Shown here piece after piece: positions 25,136 to 35,002 of a stretch of 64,000 nt of DNA. The position numbers and the translations under genes are program-made. The notes under the pieces are model-generated. The model ran no database searches. It was not told the DNA's origin and worked only from the letters and a program-made list of their open reading frames with translations. Numbering within the stretch: position 1 is the stretch's first letter; each line of letters starts with the position of its first letter. This DNA comes from Pseudoxanthomonas mexicana (GTDB taxonomy: Bacteria; Pseudomonadota; Gammaproteobacteria; Xanthomonadales; Xanthomonadaceae). The stretch covers positions 1-64,000 of the forward strand of contig NZ_LSIF01000026.1 in NCBI RefSeq assembly GCF_001556105.1. The letters are read 5' to 3'.

Positions 25136-26626
25136 ATGGATACCGCCAAAGTCGACCGCTACGTTGCCGAGAAATGGGATGACGACATCGTCCCGCAACT
25201 GGTCGAGTACATCCGCATCCCCAACAAGTCGCCGATGTTCGACAAGGACTGGGTGGCGAACGGCTACATGGAGCAGGCGGTGCAACTGATGGAGCGCTGG
25301 GCCAGGGCACAGTCGGTACCCGGCATGCAGGTGGACGTGGTGCGCCTTGAGGGCCGCACCCCGCTGATCTTCATCGAGATTCCCGCCAGTGGGCCCGAAA
25401 CCGGTGCCGATACCGTGCTGCTGTACGGCCACCTGGACAAGCAGCCGGAGATGACCGGCTGGGATGACGACCTGGGCCCCTGGGTGCCGGTCATCAAGGG
25501 CGACAAACTGTACGGCCGCGGTGGCGCCGACGACGGCTACGCGATCTTCGGCTCGCTGGCGGCGATCCAGGCGCTGCAGCAGCAGGGCGTGCCGCATGCG
25601 CGCAGCGTGGTGCTGATCGAGGCCTGCGAGGAATCCGGCAGCTACGACCTGCCCGCCTACGTGGACCATCTGGCCGACCGTATCGGCAAGCCATCTCTGG
25701 TCGTCTGCCTGGATTCGGGCTGCGGCAACTACGAACAGCTGTGGTGCACCACCTCGCTGCGCGGGCTGGCCGGCGGCAACTTCACCGTCAAGGTGCTGCA
25801 GGAAGGCGTGCACTCCGGCGACGCGTCCGGCGTGGTGCCGTCGAGCTTCCGCCTGTTGCGGCAGCTGCTGTCGCGGCTCGAGGACGAACAGACCGGCCGC
25901 ATCCTTCCCGAGGGCCTGCAAGCAGAGATTCCCACCGCCCGTTTGGCACAGGCGCAGGAAGCGGCGCAGGTGCTGGATACCGCCGTGTTCGACAAGTTCC
26001 CGTTCCTGCCCGGCATGACGCCGATGGCCGAAGACCTGGCCGAACTGGTGCTCAACCGCACCTGGCGCCCCGCCCTGTCGGTGACCGGCGTGGACGGCAT
26101 GCCGCCGCTGTCGTCGGCGGGCAATGTGCTGCGCCCGTACACCTCGGTGAAGCTGTCGCTGCGCCTGCCGCCGACACTGGAGGGCAAGCAGGCCGGCCAG
26201 TTGTTGAAGGACCTGCTCGAGAAGGACCCGCCGAACGGTGCGCAGGTCAGCCTGGAACTGGAAAAGGCCAGCACCGGCTGGAACGCGCCGGCGATGTCGC
26301 CGTGGCTGGAAAGCGCCATCGATGCCTCCAGCCGCGAGTTCTTCGGCAAACCGGCGATGTACATGGGCGAAGGCGGCACCATTCCGTTCATGGGCATGCT
26401 GGGCGAGAAGTTCCCGGGCGCGCAGTTCATGATCACCGGCGTGCTGGGCCCGCATTCCAATGCGCACGGCCCGAACGAATTCCTGCACATTCCGATGGGC
26501 AAGAAGGTCACCGCCTGCGTGGCGCGCGTGCTCGCCGAACACCGCGCCGCCAGCGTGCGTGGCGAGACCACCGGCATCGCTGCCGTCGCCGGCGGCGAGC
26601 AGCACGGCGACCACGGCTGCTGCTGA
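25136..26626 (+). CDS. M20 family metallodipeptidase
   Basis: A 496-residue zinc peptidase of the M20 family, probably a cytosolic broad dipeptidase. The metal-binding and catalytic motifs are HLDKQPE, GRGGADDGY (bridging Asp), EACEESGS (catalytic Glu and metal Glu), CLDSG and, near the end, GPHSNAHGPNE. The dimerisation domain lies between them. The ATG at 25136 follows a CCCGGAG site. The C-terminus has an unusual His/Cys-rich ending (EQHGDHGCC). It appears monocistronic. The substrate is not visible from sequence. Confidence 0.92.
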   Translation: MDTAKVDRYVAEKWDDDIVPQLVEYIRIPNKSPMFDKDWVANGYMEQAVQLMERWARAQSVPGMQVDVVRLEGRTPLIFIEIPASGPETGADTVLLYGHLDKQPEMTGWDDDLGPWVPVIKGDKLYGRGGADDGYAIFGSLAAIQALQQQGVPHARSVVLIEACEESGSYDLPAYVDHLADRIGKPSLVVCLDSGCGNYEQLWCTTSLRGLAGGNFTVKVLQEGVHSGDASGVVPSSFRLLRQLLSRLEDEQTGRILPEGLQAEIPTARLAQAQEAAQVLDTAVFDKFPFLPGMTPMAEDLAELVLNRTWRPALSVTGVDGMPPLSSAGNVLRPYTSVKLSLRLPPTLEGKQAGQLLKDLLEKDPPNGAQVSLELEKASTGWNAPAMSPWLESAIDASSREFFGKPAMYMGEGGTIPFMGMLGEKFPGAQFMITGVLGPHSNAHGPNEFLHIPMGKKVTACVARVLAEHRAASVRGETTGIAAVAGGEQHGDHGCC

Positions 26627-26761
26627 TCCTGACGACGACAGGATGGGGAACGAAGCGCCGGGGGAACCCGGCGTTTTCCATTCCCGCGCTGGAGGATGGT
26701 CCGCCGGCCCTCCTCCCTGCTAGGCTCGCATCGCCCCCACCTTCCCAACCGGAGCGACTCG

Positions 26762-27028
26762 ATGGAACAGATTTTTGGCGGCGGTATCCTCTGGACGTTG
26801 CTGATCGGCTTCATTGCCGGACTGCTCGCACGCGCACTCAAGCCCGGCAACGACAAGCTCGGCTTCTTCATGACCATCGTGCTGGGCATCCTCGGTGCGC
26901 TGCTGGCGCGCTTCGTTGGCGGCGCACTGGGCTGGTACGGTCCCGGCGAACCGGCTGGCTTCATTGCCTCCGTCGTCGGTGCCATCGTGTTGCTGGTCGT
27001 CTATGCGATGGTGAAGAAGAAAAACTGA
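26762..27028 (+). CDS. GlsB/YeaQ/YmgE family membrane protein
   Basis: An 88-residue, Gly-rich inner-membrane protein with three hydrophobic helices, ending in KKKN. It is of the transglycosylase-associated GlsB/YeaQ/YmgE family, whose members are stress-induced and of unclear function. It has a well-formed terminator 22 bases after the stop, so it is a single-gene transcript. Confidence 0.85.
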   Translation: MEQIFGGGILWTLLIGFIAGLLARALKPGNDKLGFFMTIVLGILGALLARFVGGALGWYGPGEPAGFIASVVGAIVLLVVYAMVKKKN

Positions 27029-27050
27029 GCCGCCCTGACGGCAGGACGCG

Positions 27051-27076
27051 AAAGCCCCGCCATGCGGGGCTTTTTT
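27051..27076 (+). terminator. Rho-independent terminator
   Basis: AAAGCCCCGC-CAT-GCGGGGCTTT is a perfect ten-bp stem with a three-base loop, followed by a run of six T overlapping the stem end. It ends the GlsB/YeaQ-family transcript. Confidence 0.92.
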
Positions 27077-27184
27077 CTCGCCCATGCGCCATGCCGAAGA
27101 CCGCTTTCATAAATCTTCACCCGCCTGTCAGACGCTTCATCAAGGCCCGCGATGGAATGGCGCTCCCCTCCAAGGAGTCATGCC

Positions 27185-28327
27185 ATGCGCCGTTCCCTGC
27201 TGTTGATCTTCATCGCCATGTCGCACGTGGCGCACGCTGCGGAACCATCCGCCGGCGCCCCAGCCACGCCCGACGCCTATCGTCCGCCGCTGCCGATGCG
27301 GGATGGCTGGCAGGTCGCCGACGCCCGTCGCGGCGGCTGGCGGGTTGAGCGCCTGCAGGCGCTGGAAGCGGCCATCGCCAAGGGGGATTACCCCGGAGTC
27401 ACCAGCATCGTCGTCGCCCATCAGGGCAGGCTGGTGTACGAGCGCTATTTCAACGGGGGCGGCCCGGACGTACTCAACGATACGCGTTCGGCAACCAAGA
27501 GCGTCACTGCCCTGCTGCTGGGAGCGGCGATCGATCAAGGGCATATCCAGGGTGCGCAGGCGCCCGTGTACGCCTACTTCGCCGACAGGCAACCATGGCA
27601 GAACCCCAGCCCGCGCAAGCAACGGATGACGCTTGAAGACCTGCTCACGATGAGCTCCGCCTGGGAATGCGATGACGAGAACAGCGTCTCCGCCGGCAAC
27701 GAAGAGCGCATGTACGTGAGCGAGGACTGGACCCGTTTCGCCCTCGATCTGCCGATGCGCGGCTTTGCGCCGTGGATGACGCGCCCCGAGGACAGCCCGC
27801 ATGGCCGGGCCTTTTCATACTGCACGGCGGGCAGCTTCCTGCTGGGCGCGGTGATCGAACGGGCGACAGGCAAGCCACTGGCGACCTTTGCTGCAGAGGC
27901 ACTGGAACGCCCGCTGGGCATCCAGCAGGTGCAATGGAACAAGTCCTCGGAGGGTGTGGGCATGGGCGGCGGCGGCACGCGCTACCGCAGTCGCGATCTG
28001 GCCAAGCTCGGACAACTGGTGGTGGATGGCGGTCGCTGGCAGGGCCGGCAGGTCGTCTCCATGCCCTGGATCAACGCAGCACTGACAGTACATGCTCAGG
28101 CGCGCGAGGACGCGGACTATGGTTACCAGTTCTGGCGATTCCGCTTTCCGCGTGCGGAAGGGCAGCAGGCGGCCTGGGCGATGTCGGGCAACGGTGGCAA
28201 CTACGTCTTTATCGTGCCCGAGCGGCAGTTGGTGGCGGTGATCACGCGGACTTCGTTCAATCAACGCAACGCGCACCCACAGTCGCAGAAGATGTTCGGC
28301 GACTACATGCTCAAGGCGATGCCGTAA
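27185..28327 (+). CDS. Exported serine hydrolase, beta-lactamase class C fold
   Basis: A 380-residue protein with a signal peptide (IFIAMSHVAHA) and a beta-lactamase/penicillin-binding-like fold. The nucleophile motif is S102-x-x-K105 (SATK), and Y212 in SYCTAG takes the place of the Tyr-x-Asn motif. A GNGGNYVF stretch near the end corresponds to the third motif. Related proteins are esterases, D-aminopeptidases or unknown, so antibiotic resistance should not be assumed. An AAGGAG site fixes the ATG. Its last 17 bases overlap the end of the convergent CadC-type gene. Confidence 0.85.
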   Translation: MRRSLLLIFIAMSHVAHAAEPSAGAPATPDAYRPPLPMRDGWQVADARRGGWRVERLQALEAAIAKGDYPGVTSIVVAHQGRLVYERYFNGGGPDVLNDTRSATKSVTALLLGAAIDQGHIQGAQAPVYAYFADRQPWQNPSPRKQRMTLEDLLTMSSAWECDDENSVSAGNEERMYVSEDWTRFALDLPMRGFAPWMTRPEDSPHGRAFSYCTAGSFLLGAVIERATGKPLATFAAEALERPLGIQQVQWNKSSEGVGMGGGGTRYRSRDLAKLGQLVVDGGRWQGRQVVSMPWINAALTVHAQAREDADYGYQFWRFRFPRAEGQQAAWAMSGNGGNYVFIVPERQLVAVITRTSFNQRNAHPQSQKMFGDYMLKAMP

Positions 28328-29927
28328 GGCGATCCAGCAAAGCGGCGGGAACCTTGCCGTGTTCTTCAGCGACTTGGCGGCTGAGGGCATCCAGGCTGCG
28401 GGCGAATCCCGGCTCGGCCGCCATTGTCCCGAACAACGGCGACGCCCGGAGATAAGCCGCATCGCGGTAACCGGCATCCACCGCGCGTTGCAGCGATGCG
28501 AGCGCCGCTGCTCGATCGCCGGCGGCCTCCCGCAGCAGCACGACTTCGAGCCAATCGGAGGGGTAGCCCGCACCCGCCTCCAGATCGCGGGCGATGCGGT
28601 CGGCACGCGCATTGGCCCATGCCGGCGACGCTGACCCGGCCTGAAGCCGGGCCAGCGTCGCCGGCAGGCTTGCCTGCGGGCGCAATGCTTCGGCCTGCCG
28701 GTAGGCCGTCAGGGCGGCCGCGGGATCTCCACGCAGTTGCGCCAGCTCACCGGCCAACAGGAACAGATCGGCATGCTCGGTACCCCGCCGCATGGCCTGG
28801 TCTAGCGCGGCCTGCGCCTCGGTCGTGCGCCCATGCCGGAACAGGAAACGCGGCCACGCGATGTTGGAGAACACATTGTCCGGGTAAAGCGTGAAGCTCC
28901 GCCGATATCGCGCTTCCGCCGCCTGCGGATAGCCCAGCAGATCGAGGATGCTGGCTATCTGCAGCTGCAGATGGCGAACGCGCGAGGGATCGCCACGCAG
29001 CGAGGTGTTCGCGACCAGCGCTTGGGCAAGCAGCCCTTTGCGGTCATAGAGGTAGGCAGCGGACGCCCGGCTGCTGTCTGCGGTTGGATCCAGTGCGAGG
29101 GCACGTTCATAGCCGGCAAGCGCATCGCCGATGCGGCCGCGGCAATCATGCGAATACCCCAGCGCGGCATGGGCGGCTGCACGCGCAGGCTGCGCACGGA
29201 TGCCCTGCTCGGCGAGCGCCTGTGCGCGTACAGCCCACACGGGAGGAAAATTGAACAGGCAGACGCGGGCGCTGTAGGCACGACTCAATCCGACCTGTGC
29301 CTCCACGTTGCCGGGCTGTTCCTTCAACGCCTGCTCGAAGAGCTCGACGGCGCGTTCGTTGTTGTCGCGCTGGCCGATGTTCGCGTAGTACGCGGCGCGC
29401 TGGAGCAACGAAGGCTGCTCCGGCGCGGGCGACGTGACCAGCGCATGCGCACGGGTAGCGCGCTGCTTCCATGCCCACAGGCCTGCGCATGCGGCGAGCA
29501 CCACGACGCCTGTTACGACGAGGGTGAGCGTGCGCGATCGATACGCGCGGGGTGCCGGCACGTCGGCGGACGCGATACCGGGCAACGCGTAGGGACGAAC
29601 GCACAGCTGGTAGCCCTGTCCACGGACCGACCGCAGGTAGCGCGGGCTGCGTCCGTCGTCTCCCAGAGCCTGTCGCAGCAGTTTCACCCGTTGGGTGACG
29701 GTCTCCTCGCTGACCACCGCCGGCGCCCACACGCGCTGGATGAGTTCGTCGAAACCGACGACGCGGTCGCCCTGCTCCACCAGGTGGCGCAGCAGCTGGA
29801 AGCTGAGGCCCGCCACGCTCAGGCGCTCGCCATCACGTTCGACGCGCTGGCGCTCCAGGTCGATCACCAGATCATCCAAGCGGTAGCGCACGGTGCTCAG
29901 GCCCTTACTTGCTACGCCCGTAGACAT
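28311..29927 (-). CDS. CadC/ToxR-type membrane regulator with TPR sensor
   Basis: A 538-residue one-component regulator. An OmpR-type winged helix lies at about residues 14-112 (LRRALGD-like recognition region, [12 protein letters not shown] wing). A single membrane helix follows at about 133-152, then a periplasmic part with several TPR-like repeats (about 185-480). It would bind DNA in the cytoplasm while sensing outside. The ATG at 29927 lies 23 bases inside the xanB coding region; a GTG at codon 14 is an alternative start. It is thus downstream of, and possibly co-transcribed with, xanB. The target genes are unknown. Confidence 0.85.
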   Translation of the reverse strand: MSTGVASKGLSTVRYRLDDLVIDLERQRVERDGERLSVAGLSFQLLRHLVEQGDRVVGFDELIQRVWAPAVVSEETVTQRVKLLRQALGDDGRSPRYLRSVRGQGYQLCVRPYALPGIASADVPAPRAYRSRTLTLVVTGVVVLAACAGLWAWKQRATRAHALVTSPAPEQPSLLQRAAYYANIGQRDNNERAVELFEQALKEQPGNVEAQVGLSRAYSARVCLFNFPPVWAVRAQALAEQGIRAQPARAAAHAALGYSHDCRGRIGDALAGYERALALDPTADSSRASAAYLYDRKGLLAQALVANTSLRGDPSRVRHLQLQIASILDLLGYPQAAEARYRRSFTLYPDNVFSNIAWPRFLFRHGRTTEAQAALDQAMRRGTEHADLFLLAGELAQLRGDPAAALTAYRQAEALRPQASLPATLARLQAGSASPAWANARADRIARDLEAGAGYPSDWLEVVLLREAAGDRAAALASLQRAVDAGYRDAAYLRASPLFGTMAAEPGFARSLDALSRQVAEEHGKVPAALLDRLTASP

Positions 29928-31311
29928 CCTCGAAACGCACGATGTCGTCCTCGCCCAGGTAGCTGCCGGACTGCACCTCGATCAGTTCCAGCGGCACCTT
30001 GCCGGGATTCTCGAGGCGATGCTTCACCCCCAGCGGAATATAGGTGCTTTCGTTCTCCGACAAGAGCAGGATCTCGTCGCCGCGCGTGACCTTCGCCGTA
30101 CCGCTGACCACGATCCAGTGCTCCGCGCGGTGGTGGTGCATCTGCAAGCTGAGCGCAGCGCCGGGCTTGACCTTGATGCGCTTCACCTGGTGCCGGCCGC
30201 CGTTGTCGACCGAGTCGTAACTGCCCCAGGGTCGATGCACTTCGCGGTGCAGGACGGCCTGGCTGCGCTGCTCTTCCTTCAGCCGTGCGACCACCTGCTT
30301 GACGTCCTGCACGCGGTCCTTGCGGGCGACCAGTACGGCATCGTCCGTCTCGACCACCACGATATCGTCCACGCCTACCAGCGCGACCAGACGCTGCGCG
30401 TAGGCGTAACTGTTGCGGCTGTCCACGGCGATCACGTCACCATGGTGCGCGTTGCCATCGGCGTCGCGCTCGGCCACGTCCCACAGCGCGGACCAGCTGC
30501 CGACATCGTTCCAGCCGATGTCGATCGGCAGCACCATCGCACGGGCCGTCTTCTCCATCACGGCATAGTCGATGGAATCAGGCGGACAGGCCGCGAACGC
30601 ATCCTTGTCCAGCCGCACGAAATCGCCGTCGTGCCGTGCCGACGCATGCGCCGCGCGCACGGCCTCGACGATATCCGGCCGGACGTTCGCAAGCTCTTCC
30701 AGATAACGGCTGGCACGGAACAGGAACATGCCGCTGTTCCAGTAGTAGCCGCCCGCGTCGAGATACGACTGGGCGGTGGTGGCGTCGGGCTTTTCGACGA
30801 AGCGCGAGACCTTGCGCAGGCCCTCCCCCGCTTCCGCCTGGATGTAGCCGAAGCCCGTCTCCGGTGCGTCCGGCACGATGCCGAACGTCACCAGCGCACC
30901 GGCTTCGGCGGCAGACGATGCCTCGCGCACCGCGCGCTGGAAACCGGCCACGTCGCGGACTACGTGATCGGAGGGCAGTACGAGCAGCAGGGGATCGGCA
31001 CCGTCAACCATCGCCTGCAACGCCGCCGCCGCGATCGCGGGTGCCGTGTTGCGACCGACCGGCTCAAGCACGATGGCCGGCACGGGCGCGCCGATCTGGC
31101 GCAGCTGCTCGGCGACCAGGAAGCGATGCTCCTCGTTTGCGACCACGATGGGAGCGAGGTCGGCGATCGCCTCGACGCGACGCCAGGTCGCCTGGACCAT
31201 CGTATCGTCGCCCGCCAACGGCAGGAATTGCTTGGGATAGGCTTCGCGCGACAGCGGCCACAGGCGCGTCCCGGAGCCGCCGGACAGCAACACGGGTTGG
31301 AGTTTGGCCAT
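29905..31311 (-). CDS. xanB: Mannose-1-P guanylyltransferase / mannose-6-P isomerase
   Basis: A 468-residue bifunctional enzyme of GDP-mannose synthesis, of the XanB/AlgA/ManC type. The N-terminal nucleotidyltransferase carries the [19 protein letters not shown] signature (residues 11-29). The C-terminal cupin phosphomannose isomerase is at about residues 320-465 ([23 protein letters not shown]). GDP-mannose feeds exopolysaccharide and LPS sugars. It is divergent from amgK and overlaps the CadC-type regulator gene by 23 bases. Confidence 0.95.
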   Translation of the reverse strand: MAKLQPVLLSGGSGTRLWPLSREAYPKQFLPLAGDDTMVQATWRRVEAIADLAPIVVANEEHRFLVAEQLRQIGAPVPAIVLEPVGRNTAPAIAAAALQAMVDGADPLLLVLPSDHVVRDVAGFQRAVREASSAAEAGALVTFGIVPDAPETGFGYIQAEAGEGLRKVSRFVEKPDATTAQSYLDAGGYYWNSGMFLFRASRYLEELANVRPDIVEAVRAAHASARHDGDFVRLDKDAFAACPPDSIDYAVMEKTARAMVLPIDIGWNDVGSWSALWDVAERDADGNAHHGDVIAVDSRNSYAYAQRLVALVGVDDIVVVETDDAVLVARKDRVQDVKQVVARLKEEQRSQAVLHREVHRPWGSYDSVDNGGRHQVKRIKVKPGAALSLQMHHHRAEHWIVVSGTAKVTRGDEILLLSENESTYIPLGVKHRLENPGKVPLELIEVQSGSYLGEDDIVRFEDVYGRSK

Positions 31312-31384
31312 GCAAGCCTCGCAAGTCGGTCGGGCGCCAGTTTACCCTGTAGGCCTTTATTGCCTGTGTGTGGTCTCCACTGTT

Positions 31385-32401
31385 ATGAACCCTACGATTC
31401 AGGACCCTTCGGGGCGCGGAGCCCAGCGCCTCGAATGGGCGCGCGGCGCGCTCGGCGATCCTTACGCGCAGCTCGAACGCGCCTCGATGGATGCCGGTTA
31501 CCGCAGCTACTGGCGCAGCCTGGGCGATGGACCCGGACGGATCGTGATGGATTCGCCCCCCGGCCTGGAGGACGTGCGGCCGTGGTTGGCGATGCGTGAG
31601 CTGCTGATGGGCGGCGATGTGCGCGTTCCGGACGTACTGGGCATCGACGTCGAACTCGGCTTCCTGCTGCTGGAGGATCTCGGCGGCCCGACGCTGGCGC
31701 ATGTGATCAGCGACGACAACGCCGACACCTGGTTCGATGCCGCGATCGAACAGTTGCTGCGCCTGCAGGCGATTGCACCACCCGAGGGCATGGGCGAGTT
31801 CGGCGAAGCGCTATTGCAACGCGATGCCGGGCTGTTCGACGAATGGTTCCTGCGTCGCCATCTGGGGCTGACGCTGGACTGCGGCGAAACGGAAGGACTG
31901 GAGCTGGCGCAGCGCCGCCTGATGGACAACGCCCTGACGCAGGCACGCGTGCTGACCCATCGCGATTTCATGCCGCGGAACCTGATGCCGGTGACGCCCG
32001 GCCCGGCCGTGCTGGACTTCCAGGACTGCGTGCGCGGACCGGTGGCCTACGATGCGATGAGCCTGTTCAAGGACGCGTTCCTGAGCTGGCCGATCGAGCG
32101 CGTCGATGGCTGGCTCGCGCGCTATCACGCGCGTGCGACGCGCGCCGGCGTACCCGTGCCGGAATTGAAGGCCTTCCTGCGCGATGCGGACTGGATGGGC
32201 ATCCAGCGGCACCTGAAGATCCTGGGCATCTTTTCGCGCCTGCACTACCGCGACGGCAAGACCCGCTACCTGCCGGACGTGCCGCGCTTCATCCGTTATC
32301 TCGACGAGGTGCTGCCGCGCTATCCGGAACTGACCGGCCTGCACAGGCTGCTCGATGCACGCATCAAGCCCGTGCTGCTTGCGCGCGGTGAAATCGCATG
32401 A
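31385..32401 (+). CDS. amgK: N-acetylmuramate/N-acetylglucosamine kinase AmgK
   Basis: A 338-residue kinase of the aminoglycoside-phosphotransferase fold. The catalytic loop is THRDFMPRNLM (H-x-D-x4-N) and the metal loop VLDFQDCVRGP. Its tight coupling to murU (ATGA overlap) identifies it as the anomeric sugar kinase of the cell-wall recycling route in which recovered MurNAc is phosphorylated at C1. This route bypasses the fosfomycin-sensitive de novo step. It is divergent from xanB, with a 73-base gap holding the promoters. Confidence 0.93.
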   Translation: MNPTIQDPSGRGAQRLEWARGALGDPYAQLERASMDAGYRSYWRSLGDGPGRIVMDSPPGLEDVRPWLAMRELLMGGDVRVPDVLGIDVELGFLLLEDLGGPTLAHVISDDNADTWFDAAIEQLLRLQAIAPPEGMGEFGEALLQRDAGLFDEWFLRRHLGLTLDCGETEGLELAQRRLMDNALTQARVLTHRDFMPRNLMPVTPGPAVLDFQDCVRGPVAYDAMSLFKDAFLSWPIERVDGWLARYHARATRAGVPVPELKAFLRDADWMGIQRHLKILGIFSRLHYRDGKTRYLPDVPRFIRYLDEVLPRYPELTGLHRLLDARIKPVLLARGEIA

Positions 32402-33114
32402 AGGCGCTGGTCTTCGCGGCGGGACTCGGCGAACGCATGCGGCCGTTGACCGACCATACGCCCAAGCCGTTGATCGAAGCCGGTGGCAAGCCGCTGATCG
32501 TCTGGCACCTGGAAAAGCTGGCGGCGCTCGGCGTGGATGAGGTGGTGATCAACACCAGCTGGCTGGCTGACCGCTTTCCGGCGGTGCTGGGCGACGGCGC
32601 GCGCTGGGGGCTACGCCTGCACTACCTGCACGAAGGCGACACGCCGCTGGAAACCGGCGGTGGCATGCTCAATGCGCTGCCGCTGCTGGGCGACGCACCT
32701 TTCCTGCTGGTCAACGGCGACATCTGGACCGACTTCGATTTCGCCCGTCTGCCGCGCGAGCCCGCGGGACTGGCGCACCTGGCATTGGTGGATCCGCCGA
32801 CGTTCGCACCACGCGGGGATTTCGCGCTCGACGCGACCGGCACGCTGCATCGCGAAGGCGAACATCGGCTGACCTATGCCGGCCTCGGGATCTATCGACC
32901 TGCCCTGCTCGACGCGTGGCAACAGCATGCCGCAGGCCAGATCCGCGAAACCACCAGCGGCAAGCCGCGCTTTCCGCTACTGCCGCTGCTACATGCCGGC
33001 ATGGTCAACGGGCGCATCACCGGTGAACGACTGCCGGGTCGCTGGACCGACGTGGGCACGCCTGAGCGGCTGGCGGATCTGGACAAGGAACTCGCGAACG
33101 ACGCTTCGCGCTGA
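32398..33114 (+). CDS. murU: N-acetylmuramate-1-phosphate uridylyltransferase MurU
   Basis: A 238-residue nucleotidyltransferase. The N-terminal motif AAGLGERMRPLTDHTPKPL binds UTP, and a NGDIWTDFDF metal-binding stretch is near residue 105. With AmgK it turns recycled MurNAc into UDP-MurNAc, rejoining peptidoglycan synthesis. murA lies 8 kb away in the window. It starts within the amgK stop codon and converges with hda, with three bases between the stop codons. Confidence 0.93.
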   Translation: MKALVFAAGLGERMRPLTDHTPKPLIEAGGKPLIVWHLEKLAALGVDEVVINTSWLADRFPAVLGDGARWGLRLHYLHEGDTPLETGGGMLNALPLLGDAPFLLVNGDIWTDFDFARLPREPAGLAHLALVDPPTFAPRGDFALDATGTLHREGEHRLTYAGLGIYRPALLDAWQQHAAGQIRETTSGKPRFPLLPLLHAGMVNGRITGERLPGRWTDVGTPERLADLDKELANDASR

Positions 33115-33117
33115 CGC

Positions 33118-33828
33118 TCAGAGCACCTGCCGCAGGAACGGCACGGTGATCCTGCGCTGCGCGGCGAGCGATGCGCGGTCCAGCCGGTCGAGCAGGACGA
33201 CCAGTGCGCCGAGGTCACGGTCGGTGCGCGTGAGCAGCCAGTCCAGCGCCGCGTCTTCCAGCACCAGCCCGCGACGCTGCGCACGGTCACGCAGGACATC
33301 GCGGCGCCCATCGTCGCCCAGCGGATCCAGCATCACCCGCAGGCACTGCTGCAGGCGCGAACGCAGGTCCGGCAGCACCAGGCCGATGTCGTCGGGAATG
33401 CCGCGCGCGGTGTACAGCACGTTCACGCCCGACGCACGGGCACGGTTGTGGAAATCGAACAACGCGACTTCGTCATCGCGACCGCCCGCGATGGCGTCGA
33501 TGCCATCCAGCGCGATCACGTCATTGCCCTCCAGCGCGTCGAGCGCATCGCGCATGCGGCCGACCGCTGCGGCAACCGGCAGGTAGGCCGCGCGACGATG
33601 CTGTTGCTCGGTCTCGGCGCACAAGGCCAACGCCAGGTGGGTCTTGCCTGTCCTCGACGCACCCGCGAGGTATACCCAGTCCGCACCCGTCGCGGTTGCG
33701 AGCGTCGACAGCACCGACAGCGCGCCGTCGGGCGGCGCGATGAAGCTGTCGAAACGCTGGTCGGGCGGATAGCGCAGCGCCAACGGCAACTGCGGCACCA
33801 GGTCCGCCCCCTGCCCGTCGCGGCTCAC
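33118..33828 (-). CDS. hda: DnaA regulatory inactivator Hda
   Basis: A 236-residue AAA+ protein related to DnaA domain III. The P-loop is GASRTGKTHLAL and the Walker B-like strand is DVIALDGIDAI. It lacks the DnaA DNA-binding domain IV. Hda bound to the DNA clamp triggers ATP hydrolysis by DnaA after initiation. The GTG at 33828 is chosen because it overlaps the stop of the AI-2E-family gene by four bases (GTGA). The open frame continues far upstream, but that part is opposite a real gene. The 5' part of the protein shows PQLPLALRYPPDQRF, typical of Hda. Confidence 0.92.
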   Translation of the reverse strand: MSRDGQGADLVPQLPLALRYPPDQRFDSFIAPPDGALSVLSTLATATGADWVYLAGASRTGKTHLALALCAETEQQHRRAAYLPVAAAVGRMRDALDALEGNDVIALDGIDAIAGGRDDEVALFDFHNRARASGVNVLYTARGIPDDIGLVLPDLRSRLQQCLRVMLDPLGDDGRRDVLRDRAQRRGLVLEDAALDWLLTRTDRDLGALVVLLDRLDRASLAAQRRITVPFLRQVL

Positions 33829-34988
33829 GGCGTATCGATGTCGCGGATCGCCACCTGTTCCACGCTGCCCTTGTCGATGTACGAATCCAGGACGATGGAG
33901 GGCCGGTCGCCTGCATACAGGCGGCTCTGCGTGTAGCGCTCGTGCGCGAAGCGCAGCAACACATTGGCGATCGCGGCGATCGGCAACGCCAGCAGCATGC
34001 CGAGGAAGCCGAACAACTGGCCGCCGGCCATGATGGCGAAGATCACCGCCACCGGATGCAACCCGATGCGGTCGCCGACGATACGGGGGGTCAACACGTA
34101 GCCTTCCAGCATCTGCCCGACCACGAACACGCCCATCACCATCGCCACCAGCGACCAGTCGCCGCCCGACTGCATCAACGCGGCGATCACGCCGAGCACG
34201 ATGCCGGTAGCGGTGCCGAGGTACGGCACGAAGCTGATCAGGCCGGCGATGATGCCGACCAGCAGGCCGACCTTGAGTCCCACCACCGACAGGCCGATCG
34301 CATAGATCGCGCCCAGCGCCAGCATCACCAGGAACTGACCACGCAGGAACGCACCCAGCACTTCGTTCGATTCCAGCGCCAGTCGGGTCACCGTCGCGAT
34401 GTGGTCGCGCGGCACCAGTGCGGCGATGCGTTCGACCAGGACGTCCCAGTCGCGCAGGAAATAGAACGTCAGGATCGGCAGCAGCACCAGGTTGGCGACC
34501 CACGCCATCACCGCGAAGCCGGACCGCGAGAAATAGCCGAACAACGTGGCCGCGACACCACCGGCCTGCTGCCAATGGCTGCGCACCCATTCCGTCACGC
34601 GGTCGGGATCGAGCCAGGCAACCAGTTCCAGCCCGGTGCGGCGCTCGACCCACGGCAGCGCGGTCTGCACGAACCAGTCGTGGTACGCCGGCAACGATTC
34701 GATCACCGTGGCCACCTGCCGCTCGATCATCGGCACCAGCAGCACCAGCGCGAGCGTCAGCAACAGCACCATCAGCGTGAATACCAGCACGACGGCGGTG
34801 GTGCGGGAACGGCCTGAACGCTCCAGGCGATCCACCCACGGATCGCCCAGCCACCCCAGCAGCGCAGCGCAGACGAAAGGCGTCAGCACCGGCGCCAGCA
34901 GCCAGATCAGCCAGCCGACGATCAGGGCGATCAGCAGCCATTGCCAGCGGCGGGCCAGCGTACCGGCCGGCGTGGAGGAGAGATCCAT
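33825..34988 (-). CDS. AI-2E family transporter (PerM-like)
   Basis: A 387-residue inner-membrane protein with about eight hydrophobic helices and the family's central loop. It belongs to the AI-2E exporter/PerM family, whose members export diverse small molecules or exchange sodium and protons; the substrate here is unknown. The ATG at 34988 has an AAGGA site. It is translationally coupled to hda downstream, an arrangement common in xanthomonads, and is preceded 14 bases upstream by the DUF2066 gene. Confidence 0.9.
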   Translation of the reverse strand: MDLSSTPAGTLARRWQWLLIALIVGWLIWLLAPVLTPFVCAALLGWLGDPWVDRLERSGRSRTTAVVLVFTLMVLLLTLALVLLVPMIERQVATVIESLPAYHDWFVQTALPWVERRTGLELVAWLDPDRVTEWVRSHWQQAGGVAATLFGYFSRSGFAVMAWVANLVLLPILTFYFLRDWDVLVERIAALVPRDHIATVTRLALESNEVLGAFLRGQFLVMLALGAIYAIGLSVVGLKVGLLVGIIAGLISFVPYLGTATGIVLGVIAALMQSGGDWSLVAMVMGVFVVGQMLEGYVLTPRIVGDRIGLHPVAVIFAIMAGGQLFGFLGMLLALPIAAIANVLLRFAHERYTQSRLYAGDRPSIVLDSYIDKGSVEQVAIRDIDTP

Positions 34989-35002
34989 GCAGCGTCCTTG
35001 TG

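Noticed and set aside
27185..28327. Antibiotic beta-lactamase
   Set aside because: The fold and SxxK motif are shared by many esterases and peptidases; no feature points to a true resistance enzyme.
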